Made by a program: the position numbers and the translations under genes. The notes beneath the pieces were generated by a model, which was given only the letters and a program-made list of their open reading frames with translations, was not told the origin of the DNA and did not search any database. A stretch of 64,000 nucleotides of DNA from Balneolaceae bacterium (GTDB taxonomy: Bacteria; Bacteroidota; Rhodothermia; Balneolales; Balneolaceae): contig JAEPNO010000005.1 of assembly GCA_017643365.1 (NCBI GenBank), positions 62,001 through 126,000 of the forward strand, in the 5' to 3' direction. This document shows positions 15,772 through 23,993 of the stretch, piece by piece. Every line of letters begins with the position of its first letter. The first letter of the stretch is position 1.

Positions 15772-17796
15772 ATGAAAAAAGTATTTTACTCTTTATTCTT
15801 ATTGTTGATTGCAGCCACGCAATTATCACTAGCTCAACAACCATTTCAGCGTCTTGATGTCTTTGATCTGCAGTGGGTTGATAATCCTCAAATCTCACCC
15901 AGTGGGGAACACATTGTCTATCAACGAAGAGGCTTTGATATAATGACCGATCGCCGAACTTCTTCTTTGTGGTTGATTGATGCCGATGGGGAAAACCATC
16001 AAAAACTAACGAGTTTTTCGAATAATGAATCCCAACCAATATGGTCGCCGGATGGAAGCAGAATAGCTTTTGTAACTTCAGATGATATTCATGGTGCTGA
16101 GTTATTTATCTATTGGGTGGAAACGGGTAAAGTGGCTCGAATCACACAATTGGAACGCGGTCCTGGGGGATTGAGCTGGTCACCGGATGGTAATTACATC
16201 GCTTTCACGATGAAAATCGAAGAGCGGAATCCGGTATTGGTTAAAAGTCCAAAAAAGCCTGAAGGAGCAAAATGGGCAGCTAATCCGCGAGTTACTGATC
16301 GTTTTAAATACGAGCAGGATGGAGCCGGATATCTTGACCCCGGATTCACACATATTTTTATGGTAAACGCCGGTGGTGGAGCTGTGCGTCGGCTTAGTTC
16401 TGGGGATTTCAATCATGGCGGTACTCCGAAATGGTCGACGGATGGTGAAACGATTTATTTTTCTGCGAATCGGCATCCTGATTGGGAACGAGTTCGACGC
16501 AATTCAGAAGTGTATGCCTTAGATGTTGCCAAGGGTGATATTAATCAACTAACCGACCGTTTTGGTCCTGATGGTGCTCCGGCAATCTCGCCTGACGGAA
16601 ATACCATTGCTTATTTAGGCTATGAGGATAAAATTCAGACCTATCAGATTGCTAAAATCAACTTAATGAATGCGGATGGAAGCAATCAGAGAGTGCTAAA
16701 TCTCGATCTTGATCGCTCAATTTCTGACATACAATGGGCTGCGAATGGTCGTGGTTTGTATTTTCAATATGCCGATGAGGGAATTTCAAAAATTGGCTAC
16801 ACCGATCTTAATGGACGGATGGAAGTTGTTGCAGAACGCATTGGTGGAAACTCCATTGGCCGCCCTTATGGTGGCGGTTCTTTTTCGATGTCGGATAATG
16901 ATGAAATCGCGACAAATGTATCTTCACCTTATCAACCGGCAGAATTAGGCGTAGTACGAAGGGGGGAAGTTTTGAATAAAATCACTTCCCTTAACGATGA
17001 TTTATTTTCGCAGAGAACATTGGGCGAGGTTCGAGATATTTGGTATACCTCTTCGGTTGATGGGCGTGAAATCCAAGGTTGGTTGATTTATCCTCCAAAT
17101 TACGATGACTCGAAATCTTATCCTTTGCTGGTTGAAATTCATGGTGGACCGATTTCTCATTACGGACCTCATTTTACGCCCGAGTTCCAATTGTTTGCCG
17201 CTGAAGGATATGTGGTGTTTTATCCAAATATGAGGGGAAGCACGAGTTATGGAGAGGAATTCGGCAATTTGCTTTATCACAATTATCCGGGCGATGACTA
17301 CCACGACATTATGGATGGGGTGGATGTGTTGATTTCGGAAGGCATCACCAGCGAGGATAGTTTATATGTAACCGGCGGAAGCGCGGGCGGAATTATGACG
17401 GCCTGGATTATCGGAAAAAATAATCGATTTGAAGCTTCAGCGGTTGTTAAACCTGTGATGAATTGGATTAGTAAGACGTTGGTTGCCGATAATTATTACG
17501 GATATGCCGAGTACCGTTATCCGGGGCAGCCTTGGGAAAATGTTGAGGATTACTGGAATTTCTCGCCGATTTCGCTGGTTGGAAATGTAGAAACACCAAC
17601 GCTTGTGATGGTTGGATCAAACGATCTTCGTACGCCACTTTCCGAGTCGAAGCAGTTATATAATGCTTTACAGATCCGTGAGATTGAAACTGCGCTGGTT
17701 GAGATTCCAGGTGCTAGTCATTTTATTGCGAATCGACCCAGCCAGCTTATAACCAAAGTGGATCATATTCTTGCATGGTTTGAGCGCTATCGCTAG
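15772..17796 (+). CDS. secreted S9 family prolyl oligopeptidase-like peptidase
   Basis: A 674-residue serine peptidase. The ATG at 15772 begins a clean signal peptide (MKKVFYSLFLLLIAATQLS); a frame opening at 15736 would add 12 polar residues in front and is less likely. The N-terminal half is a beta-propeller with repeated WSPDG-type motifs. The C-terminal half is an alpha/beta hydrolase with HGGP (oxyanion region), the nucleophile elbow GGSAGG, the Asp in VGSNDLRTPL and the His in GASHFI. The likely role is cleavage of short peptides in the periplasm, as for dipeptidyl or acylaminoacyl peptidases. It is a single gene flanked by inverted 24-bp repeats. Confidence 0.93.
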   Translation: MKKVFYSLFLLLIAATQLSLAQQPFQRLDVFDLQWVDNPQISPSGEHIVYQRRGFDIMTDRRTSSLWLIDADGENHQKLTSFSNNESQPIWSPDGSRIAFVTSDDIHGAELFIYWVETGKVARITQLERGPGGLSWSPDGNYIAFTMKIEERNPVLVKSPKKPEGAKWAANPRVTDRFKYEQDGAGYLDPGFTHIFMVNAGGGAVRRLSSGDFNHGGTPKWSTDGETIYFSANRHPDWERVRRNSEVYALDVAKGDINQLTDRFGPDGAPAISPDGNTIAYLGYEDKIQTYQIAKINLMNADGSNQRVLNLDLDRSISDIQWAANGRGLYFQYADEGISKIGYTDLNGRMEVVAERIGGNSIGRPYGGGSFSMSDNDEIATNVSSPYQPAELGVVRRGEVLNKITSLNDDLFSQRTLGEVRDIWYTSSVDGREIQGWLIYPPNYDDSKSYPLLVEIHGGPISHYGPHFTPEFQLFAAEGYVVFYPNMRGSTSYGEEFGNLLYHNYPGDDYHDIMDGVDVLISEGITSEDSLYVTGGSAGGIMTAWIIGKNNRFEASAVVKPVMNWISKTLVADNYYGYAEYRYPGQPWENVEDYWNFSPISLVGNVETPTLVMVGSNDLRTPLSESKQLYNALQIREIETALVEIPGASHFIANRPSQLITKVDHILAWFERYR

Positions 17797-17827
17797 CAAT
17801 TAGGAATAGGAGAATTAGGAATAAAAA

Positions 17828-17851
17828 ATAGTCCCCTCTTGAGAGGGGATT
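17828..17851. repeat. 24-bp repeat, right copy
   Basis: Exact reverse complement of 15615-15638. Its TCCCCTC/GAGGGGA stem lies about 30 bases after the peptidase stop codon and may also help end transcription. Confidence 0.85.
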
Positions 17852-17943
17852 CAGGGGTGTGTAATTCTAGTTCTGAGCTATAGCTTAAACATTCAATAAC
17901 TATTCACGAAGTTAATTATTACAATAGTATCGAAAGAAGGTTA

Positions 17944-17973
17944 GCGGTGGGGTTCGACATGCTCACCCACCGT
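17944..17973. repeat. inverted repeat (CGGTGGG...CCCACCG)
   Basis: A 7-bp stem around GTTCGACATGCTCA. Strings of this kind are dispersed intergenic repeats in many Bacteroidetes; this is one copy in the galE to peptidase gap. Confidence 0.5.
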
Positions 17974-18034
17974 TTACCTTAATTATTATTTTCAAATTCA
18001 GATTTAAACCTATTTCTAATTCAATTATTCCTAA

Positions 18035-19048
18035 TTATTCCCCATATCCATTCGGGTTATTCGATTGCCAGCGCCATGTATCTTCGCACATTCTGTAGAT
18101 GTCAAACTCTGCTTTCCAGCCAAGCTCTTGCTCTGCTTTTGAAGGATCAGCATAGCATTCAGCAGCGTCTCCGGGACGGCGGGGGACAATTTTATAAGGG
18201 ATTTCAACTCCGGAAGCGTCTTTAAAAGCGTTTATCATATCCAAAACTGATGATCCTGAACCGGTACCTAGATTGTAGGTTACCACGCCGGGCTTTTCAT
18301 CAAGCTTTTCAAGAGCTTTTAGGTGACCTTTAGCAAGATCAACTACGTGAATGTAATCGCGAACTCCGGTACCATCTTTTGTGGGATAATCATCCCCAAA
18401 AACGGAAAGCTCCTTCAGTTTGCCCACAGCAACTTGCGAAATGTAAGGTAGAAGGTTATTCGGAATGCCGTTAGGATCTTCACCAATCAATCCTGAATGA
18501 TGAGCCCCAATTGGATTGAAATAGCGTAAAAGAGCAATATTCCAATCATTATCGGAAGTGTGTACATCACGTAGAATCTGTTCGCACATTAGTTTAGTGT
18601 AGCCATACGGGTTTTGTGCTGAGGTTGGAAAATCTTCGGTAATTGGCACGTCATCAGGCTCGCCATATACCGTTGCGGATGAGCTGAAAACCAAATTTTT
18701 AACACCATACTTGGCCATAATTTCGCACAAGTACATGGTTGAATTCAGATTGTTTCTGTAATACTTGAGAGGTTCAGCAACCGATTCGCCAACCGCTTTA
18801 TAGCCGGCAAAATGAATTACAGCATCTATCTGATGTCGGTTAAATACTTCATCAATTGCAGGCTTGTTAAGTAAATTAAACTGATAAAAAGTAGGTTTAC
18901 GACCGGCGATATGCGACACCCGAATCAGCGATTGTTCGCTACTATTCGATAGATTATCGATTACAATTACTTTAAATCCAGCCTCTAATAATTCGAGCAC
19001 GGCATGGCTACCAATATAGCCGGCTCCCCCTGTTACTAAAATGGTCAT
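18035..19048 (-). CDS. galE: UDP-glucose 4-epimerase
   Basis: GalE interconverts UDP-glucose and UDP-galactose with tightly bound NAD, feeding galactose use and envelope polysaccharide synthesis. The 337-residue protein has the Rossmann motif GGAGYIGSH at the N-terminus, [13 protein letters not shown], the catalytic SSSATVYG and YGYTK (Tyr-x-x-x-Lys) motifs, and [14 protein letters not shown] near the C-terminus. Length matches the bacterial enzymes (about 338). It stands alone in this window, with no other gal genes beside it. Confidence 0.96.
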   Translation of the reverse strand: MTILVTGGAGYIGSHAVLELLEAGFKVIVIDNLSNSSEQSLIRVSHIAGRKPTFYQFNLLNKPAIDEVFNRHQIDAVIHFAGYKAVGESVAEPLKYYRNNLNSTMYLCEIMAKYGVKNLVFSSSATVYGEPDDVPITEDFPTSAQNPYGYTKLMCEQILRDVHTSDNDWNIALLRYFNPIGAHHSGLIGEDPNGIPNNLLPYISQVAVGKLKELSVFGDDYPTKDGTGVRDYIHVVDLAKGHLKALEKLDEKPGVVTYNLGTGSGSSVLDMINAFKDASGVEIPYKIVPRRPGDAAECYADPSKAEQELGWKAEFDIYRMCEDTWRWQSNNPNGYGE

Positions 19049-19093
19049 TGATGATGTCTGAAGTTTTTAATTCGATGGAAACTAAGGCACATC

Positions 19094-19130
19094 AAAATAA
19101 AAAGCCCCATTAACTTTCAGTAATGGGGCT
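19094..19130 (-). terminator. terminator of the two-component operon
   Basis: AGCCCCATTA and TAATGGGGCT make a perfect 10-bp stem (19103-19112, 19121-19130), followed on the minus strand by TTTTATTTTG. A second small hairpin (ATGACCA/TGGTCAT, 19139-19158) lies just before it. Confidence 0.85.
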
Positions 19131-19225
19131 CTGGGGTTATGACCACACCAATGGTCATCTCTATTCGGGGTACAAACTGGAATACGAAGCAATCAAAGAA
19201 CCGGATTGGTTTTTTCTCAAAAAAA

Positions 19226-19639
19226 TTAAACTTCCACTAAATCCAGTTTGCGAAAGAATTTAGCCTGACTCTTAAATGAGCTGTAACTTGTGATAAACCG
19301 ACCTTTATACTCAGTTGTTTCGATTTCCAGTACAGTTTCGCGTTGTAAGCCTGTATCATCCACAAAAACATTAATACTTCGAAAACTGTCGGATCTCATC
19401 AAAACCGCACGCTGATAGTTACTGCGGTTAACAAGTAGAGCAAGTCCGTCATCATAGCGCTGAAAGATACCTTTCGAATCTTCCCAGATTAAAACCTCTT
19501 CGCCATCGGATGTGGTAAGCTCTTTGATAAAATAATAACTGGAACCGGTTACGGTAAGCCATTTACCCGGTTCTTTGTAAGGATTGCCCAAAACGGGGAT
19601 AATATTATCCTGCTCGATCTCACTTTCTTTTAAAATCAT
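19226..19639 (-). CDS. hypothetical protein at end of two-component operon
   Basis: A 137-residue soluble protein with no family that I recognise. It lacks a signal peptide or membrane segment, is rich in beta-forming residues, and has an acidic N-terminus (MILKESEIEQDN). Motifs visible are GKWLTVTGSSYYFIKEL and EEVLIWEDSKG, suggesting a small beta-barrel. It starts 11 bases after the histidine kinase gene and precedes a terminator, so it is probably the last gene of the signalling operon. A link to that signalling is inferred only from position. Confidence 0.65.
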   Translation of the reverse strand: MILKESEIEQDNIIPVLGNPYKEPGKWLTVTGSSYYFIKELTTSDGEEVLIWEDSKGIFQRYDDGLALLVNRSNYQRAVLMRSDSFRSINVFVDDTGLQRETVLEIETTEYKGRFITSYSSFKSQAKFFRKLDLVEV

Positions 19640-19650
19640 AAATTGATGAA

Positions 19651-21138
19651 TTAGTTTTTGTCTACGTAATGAACTAGACTAAAACTAAAAGTCGTTCCCT
19701 GATTGAGGGCACTTTGTACAGAAAGTTTTGTACCGTGTAACTCTAAGATTTTTTGTGCGATTGAAAGGCCTAAACCGGCACCTGTTCCCGGGCTGCGACT
19801 TGCATCAGCTTGATAGAAACGATCGAAAATCCGACTTAATTGATCTTCAGGAATACCCTTTCCGGTATCAGATATTTGAACCGTTACTTGATTACCGGCG
19901 TTGGCAGGAGTGATGCAAACTTCCCCGCCTTCAGGCGTGTTTTTAATGGCGTTATCGATCAGATTTGAGATGGCTCTTTCCATCAAGGCGATATCAGCGG
20001 TAACCATTTTGAGGGGCTCATCCGGTAATACTGCTTTGAGTTGTACATTTTTCGCTTTTGCCAATGGCTGAAATTGCATCACTACATCTTGAGCAAGTTC
20101 AGCGATTGAAACAGGCTCTAGATCAGGCTGCACATTTTTGGCATCAAGTTTAGAAAGTTCAAATAATTCAGAAATCAGTTTTCCGAGCTTTTTGGTGTTC
20201 CGAATTACTACATCGTAATACTTTTTGCGATCTGTCTCAGAAAGAGTATTCTCAGCTTCTTTCTGTTGAATGGTTTCGAGATATCCTTGAATGGAAGCAA
20301 GCGGACTTCTTAAATCGTGCGATACATTTGCTATCAATTCGCGACGTAAACGATCTACCTGCTTTATTTCATCCATGTTGGCAACAATGGTGTCTGCCAT
20401 TTGATTAAAGGATGTTGAAAGAATCCCCAGCTCATCGTTCGATTTAACATCCACACGTTCATCAAGTTGGCCGTGCTCGAAAGCAACTACTGTTCTGGTA
20501 ACGTTGCGTAAGCGATGGGTGAGTAATCGAAAAACTAATAAACCTAAAAATACAGTGGTTAAAAGAATAATCAGCAGACTAATCATCGAGTTTTTGATGA
20601 TATAACTTTCGGCAAGCATACCGGCAATTTCGCTGTACTGTTTACTCTCAAGAATCACATATAAATAACAGCCATTGCTGCCCATTATGGAAATATTAGC
20701 TACAGAAAATGGTTTTTTGATGTCCGGATTTAGCGGATCTTGTCCCATAATCGGTAAGGCATCGCCGCGAAGAAAAGCATCAAGTGAGGAAGTATCTACT
20801 GTTGCCATCGCAAGTTCAGGGGGCGCATCTTCACCCAGATATGATTCTTTAATCATTCCATTACTTTTTAATAAATAGATATCTATCTGGGGATTAATTC
20901 CTTTAAGATGTTGAATCTTTTTTACGATGCTATCGCTTTCTATGGCGTCTATTAAGTAGGGTTGAAGCTCATTAGCTAATTCTTCAGCCAAATTAACATT
21001 CACTTTCTGTGTGGTTTCCTCCACGAACATCATGGATGAGTTGAGAGTGATATAAGCTAAAGTTCCCCCCAAGAAAAGCACACAAAACAAAAATACACCG
21101 GAAATTTTAGCGTAAAAGCTATTGGTTAATATCTTCAT
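19651..21138 (-). CDS. membrane sensor histidine kinase
   Basis: A 495-residue sensor kinase: first membrane helix about residues 12-32, periplasmic sensor to about 180, second helix about 185-205, HAMP linker, then HisKA with the phospho-accepting His in ANVSHDLRSPLASIQGYL and an ATP-binding domain with N box NLIDNAIKNTPEGG, DTGKGIP and GAGLGLSIAQKIL. It phosphorylates the response regulator encoded just upstream, whose stop overlaps this start by 4 nt. The signal it senses cannot be read from sequence. Confidence 0.95.
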   Translation of the reverse strand: MKILTNSFYAKISGVFLFCVLFLGGTLAYITLNSSMMFVEETTQKVNVNLAEELANELQPYLIDAIESDSIVKKIQHLKGINPQIDIYLLKSNGMIKESYLGEDAPPELAMATVDTSSLDAFLRGDALPIMGQDPLNPDIKKPFSVANISIMGSNGCYLYVILESKQYSEIAGMLAESYIIKNSMISLLIILLTTVFLGLLVFRLLTHRLRNVTRTVVAFEHGQLDERVDVKSNDELGILSTSFNQMADTIVANMDEIKQVDRLRRELIANVSHDLRSPLASIQGYLETIQQKEAENTLSETDRKKYYDVVIRNTKKLGKLISELFELSKLDAKNVQPDLEPVSIAELAQDVVMQFQPLAKAKNVQLKAVLPDEPLKMVTADIALMERAISNLIDNAIKNTPEGGEVCITPANAGNQVTVQISDTGKGIPEDQLSRIFDRFYQADASRSPGTGAGLGLSIAQKILELHGTKLSVQSALNQGTTFSFSLVHYVDKN

Positions 21139-21848
21139 GCTGATAGCTCTTCAAATTCAACAAAGCGGTAGCCAACGCCCCAAACTGTTTTAATGTAGGT
21201 TGGATTTGATGGATCATCTTCGATCTTGCTTCGAAGTCGATTAATATGGCTATTCACAGTGTGGCTGTATCCGCTGTATTGATAACCCCAAACCACATCT
21301 AACAATTCTTGTCGGCTGTAAGCGCGACCCGGATTAGAAGCAAATAACATCAACAAATCAAATTCTTTGCTCGTTAAATCGAAAGATTCTCCTTTCAATT
21401 CTATGCTTCTTTTCTGGGGAAAAATATTGAGTTCTCCAAAGGTGATCGCCTCGTTGATATCGGGAGAATCATCCCTTTGTAGCTGGCTGCGTCTGAGCAA
21501 TGCTTTTACACGTGCAGTAAGTTCACGAATGCTGAATGGTTTTGTAAGATAATCGTCTGCGCCAAACTCAAGCCCCATAATTTTATCAATTTCCTCGGCT
21601 TTTGCGGTAAGCATCAAAATAGGGGTCTTTGAATCTACGGCTCTAATTTTTTTACAAATCTCGAATCCATCCAATCCCGGGAGCATTACATCAAGGATTA
21701 GAAGTGAGTAGGTGTTAGAATTAAAAGTAGCTAAACCAGAGGAACCGTTAAACTCTTGATGTACTTCAAAATTTTGATCTAGTAGCTGAATTTTGATGAG
21801 TTCTGAGAGGTCTCTGTCGTCTTCAATAATTAGGATAGGATTGGACAC
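21135..21848 (-). CDS. OmpR-family response regulator
   Basis: A 237-residue regulator. The receiver domain (1-120) has the acidic pair EDD near the N-terminus, the phospho-acceptor Asp in LLILDVMLPGLDG and the Lys in LTKPFSIREL. The C-terminal winged helix has the DNA-binding pattern SYSRQELLDVVWG...HINRLRSKIEDDP...IKTVWGVGYRF. It partners the histidine kinase, with which it overlaps by 4 nt. Target genes are unknown. Confidence 0.95.
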   Translation of the reverse strand: MSNPILIIEDDRDLSELIKIQLLDQNFEVHQEFNGSSGLATFNSNTYSLLILDVMLPGLDGFEICKKIRAVDSKTPILMLTAKAEEIDKIMGLEFGADDYLTKPFSIRELTARVKALLRRSQLQRDDSPDINEAITFGELNIFPQKRSIELKGESFDLTSKEFDLLMLFASNPGRAYSRQELLDVVWGYQYSGYSHTVNSHINRLRSKIEDDPSNPTYIKTVWGVGYRFVEFEELSA

Positions 21849-21917
21849 AATGTTCTATTTTTTTTAATAAGAAAATAGAAATCAACACCAATTAAAAGTA
21901 TCACGAGAACGTAACAT

Positions 21918-22274
21918 TTAAGCGTTCTCGGCTACCTCGCGAAGTTCAGCTAACACACGGTCAATAATTTTGCTCATGCGTTGGGAAGAGTCGCCAAGTT
22001 CGGCATCCGGTTTTTCTTCCCAAATCAATTCTTTTGCCACTTCATACTCTTCGAGAATCATATTTAGGCCAAGCATTTGCGCTACCGGTTTAATTTTGTG
22101 TCCGGCCTTTCTGAAGTTTACTTCGTCGCGTTTAATCAAGAATAAGGTGTAATTCTCATTGAATTCCTCAAATGATATAACAGCTGCTTCAGCGAATTCT
22201 TTAATATATTTTGCTTCCCCAAATAACATCTCGTTTAGGGTAGTAAAATCAACAATTTTATCTTCGTTACTCAC
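21918..22274 (-). CDS. histidine phosphotransfer (Hpt) domain protein
   Basis: A 118-residue single-domain helical protein. The Hpt signature is RKAGHKIKPVAQMLGLNMI (about residues 56-74), in which the His is the likely phosphoryl carrier; the usual following Lys and the small residue cluster are present. Hpt proteins relay phosphate between response regulator receivers. It lies 69 bases upstream of the response regulator gene and 7 bases after the thioesterase gene, so a phosphorelay including the adjacent pair is possible, though that kinase has no receiver domain of its own. Confidence 0.85.
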   Translation of the reverse strand: MSNEDKIVDFTTLNEMLFGEAKYIKEFAEAAVISFEEFNENYTLFLIKRDEVNFRKAGHKIKPVAQMLGLNMILEEYEVAKELIWEEKPDAELGDSSQRMSKIIDRVLAELREVAENA

Positions 22275-22281
22275 TACAAAT

Positions 22282-22653
22282 TTATTCGTTTACAGGTTCT
22301 GTTATGTTATGAGGAATGGGAATGCCATTTGCATCAATATGAACAAAAACAATTCGATCTATCGTAATGATGGTATCTTTAGTGAATTTTGTTCTAACCT
22401 CGCATTTTACTGTTATCGAAGTTCTTCCAAATTTAACAGTTTCCATGCCAATCTCAATCACATCTCCTAATTTTGCTGAACTAACAAAATTTATTTCTGA
22501 CATGTACTTGGTTACAATGCGCCCTTGCCCCAGTTGGCAAAGTACATAAATTGCAGCTTCTTCATCAATCCAACTTAATACAGCGCCTCCGAATAAGGTG
22601 CCATTAGGGTTAAGATCTTGAGGCTTTACAATTTTACGGCTGAAAAATCTCAT
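22282..22653 (-). CDS. acyl-CoA thioesterase (hotdog fold, YciA type)
   Basis: A 123-residue hotdog protein. The diagnostic stretch is DLNPNGTLFGGAVLSWIDEEAAI (about residues 13-35), with Asn, Gly and Asp of the acyl-CoA thioesterase active site. It hydrolyses acyl-CoA to free fatty acid and CoA in the cytoplasm. It heads the minus-strand group that continues with Hpt, response regulator, kinase and an unknown protein, with a 7-bp gap to Hpt. A functional tie to signalling is not evident. Confidence 0.88.
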   Translation of the reverse strand: MRFFSRKIVKPQDLNPNGTLFGGAVLSWIDEEAAIYVLCQLGQGRIVTKYMSEINFVSSAKLGDVIEIGMETVKFGRTSITVKCEVRTKFTKDTIITIDRIVFVHIDANGIPIPHNITEPVNE

Positions 22654-22913
22654 GAATGAGTTATGTTAAAATTAGTTGGCTTAAGTTAAGAAACTATACT
22701 CAGGTTCGATACTAATAAAAGAATTATTATACATTAATTTAGTTAAGTTAGAATTCGTTATTCGACAGATAGTGAGAGTTTCTATTAGAAAATTAACCGA
22801 TTCTAACTACCTTATATTACAAGTAAATGCTATTTACGCATTCTCATGTAACATTCGATAATTATATCCTCTTTAATACTCCATATTAGATATTAGTACG
22901 GCATAAATACGAT

Positions 22914-23669
22914 ATGAAAACCATTGCTTTTACAAATCAAAAAGGCGGAGTTGGTAAAACAACATCTACAATAAATGTGGGTGCAGGTTTGGCCAAACTG
23001 GGCAAAAAAGTACTCTTAATAGATCTTGATCCTCAAGCGAATTTAACTTATTCGTTGCGCATGCATTCTCAAAGGCTGGAAAAAACTATTTACCAGGCTT
23101 TAAAGGGACAAGTGAAAGTAGAAGATGTTGTAATCAAACATACCGGTTTCGATTATATAGCTTCGTCTCTAGAACTTTCGGGAGCAGAACTCGAACTGGC
23201 GAATGAACCTGCCAGAGAAAGTCTGTTAAGAAATTTCCTCAGCCAGTTGAAGGGTAATGAATATGACTATGTACTAATTGATTGCCCTCCAAATTTGGGC
23301 CTGTTAACGTTAAATGCTTTTACAGCTGTTCAAGATGTATTTATAGTATTGCAATCGGAGTATTTAGCACTTCACGGACTTTCAAAACTACTAGACTTAA
23401 TTAAGGTTGTTCAACAACGCTTAAATGCCGATTTGGAAGTTGGTGGAATTATCTGCACGTTGTATGATAACAGAAAAAACCTGAATAAAGAGGTGGTAGG
23501 ACACATTAAAGATTACTTCGGTAAGAAAGTGTTTAACACTATTATTCGCGATAATGTTGCCCTTGCAGAGGCTCCGAGTCACCATAAAACTATATTTGAA
23601 TACGATGGCAGTAGTAATGGTGCAAAGGATTATTTAGCCCTGGCCAAGGAGATTAAAAACGGGCAGTAA
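22914..23669 (+). CDS. ParA/Soj-family partition ATPase
   Basis: A 251-residue deviant Walker ATPase. The N-terminus has KGGVGKTTSTINVGAGLA with the signature lysine, LLIDLDPQANLT (Walker A' strand) and DYVLIDCPPNLGLLT (Walker B). ParA-type proteins form dynamic patterns on DNA or membrane and position chromosomes, plasmids or protein complexes. No ParB is nearby; instead a small ribbon-helix-helix protein follows after 4 bases, an arrangement seen in small ParA plus RHH partition or positioning pairs. The cargo here is unknown. Confidence 0.9.
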   Translation: MKTIAFTNQKGGVGKTTSTINVGAGLAKLGKKVLLIDLDPQANLTYSLRMHSQRLEKTIYQALKGQVKVEDVVIKHTGFDYIASSLELSGAELELANEPARESLLRNFLSQLKGNEYDYVLIDCPPNLGLLTLNAFTAVQDVFIVLQSEYLALHGLSKLLDLIKVVQQRLNADLEVGGIICTLYDNRKNLNKEVVGHIKDYFGKKVFNTIIRDNVALAEAPSHHKTIFEYDGSSNGAKDYLALAKEIKNGQ

Positions 23670-23673
23670 AGAT

Positions 23674-23934
23674 ATGGATAAGAAAAAGGTGATGGGGCAT
23701 AATCCCCTTGGCATGAATCACCTGGCAGACGCTAAATTTAAATTTATTCCTTTTACCGAGTCTGGTTCGGCACAACAAGAGTCTGAACCGGATAAAAAGC
23801 GTAAAAAAAAGCGAGTAGTAAGCTATTATTTAGAAGAAGAATTAATCTCAAAAATTCGAGATAAAGCTACTGAAAACAGCGAAACCTACTCAGGGTTTGT
23901 CAGCCGCACTTTAAAAAAAGCGATTAAAGACTAA
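23674..23934 (+). CDS. small ribbon-helix-helix protein, ParA partner
   Basis: An 86-residue basic protein. Its C-terminal half (RVVSYYLEEELISKIRDKATENSETYSGFVSRTLKKAI) has the beta strand plus two helices expected of a ribbon-helix-helix DNA-binding domain. The N-terminal 40 residues are a disordered-looking tail with HNPLGMNHLADAKFKF, which could contact ParA. It starts 4 bases after parA, so the two are coupled. The role as centromere-binding or adaptor protein is inference. Confidence 0.7.
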   Translation: MDKKKVMGHNPLGMNHLADAKFKFIPFTESGSAQQESEPDKKRKKKRVVSYYLEEELISKIRDKATENSETYSGFVSRTLKKAIKD

Positions 23935-23993
23935 TCGTATTGTACTGAGAATTCTCAGCTTAATTTTGGTATACTAAATCCAAAGTTACTCTG

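Noticed and set aside
19651-22274. Hybrid kinase phosphorelay built into one protein
   Set aside because: The kinase has no receiver domain; Hpt is separate, so a classical multi-step relay is not shown by sequence.
22914-23934. Replication origin region with chromosomal parAB
   Set aside because: No ParB, dnaA, parS-like sites or DnaA boxes are visible; the RHH partner is not ParB.
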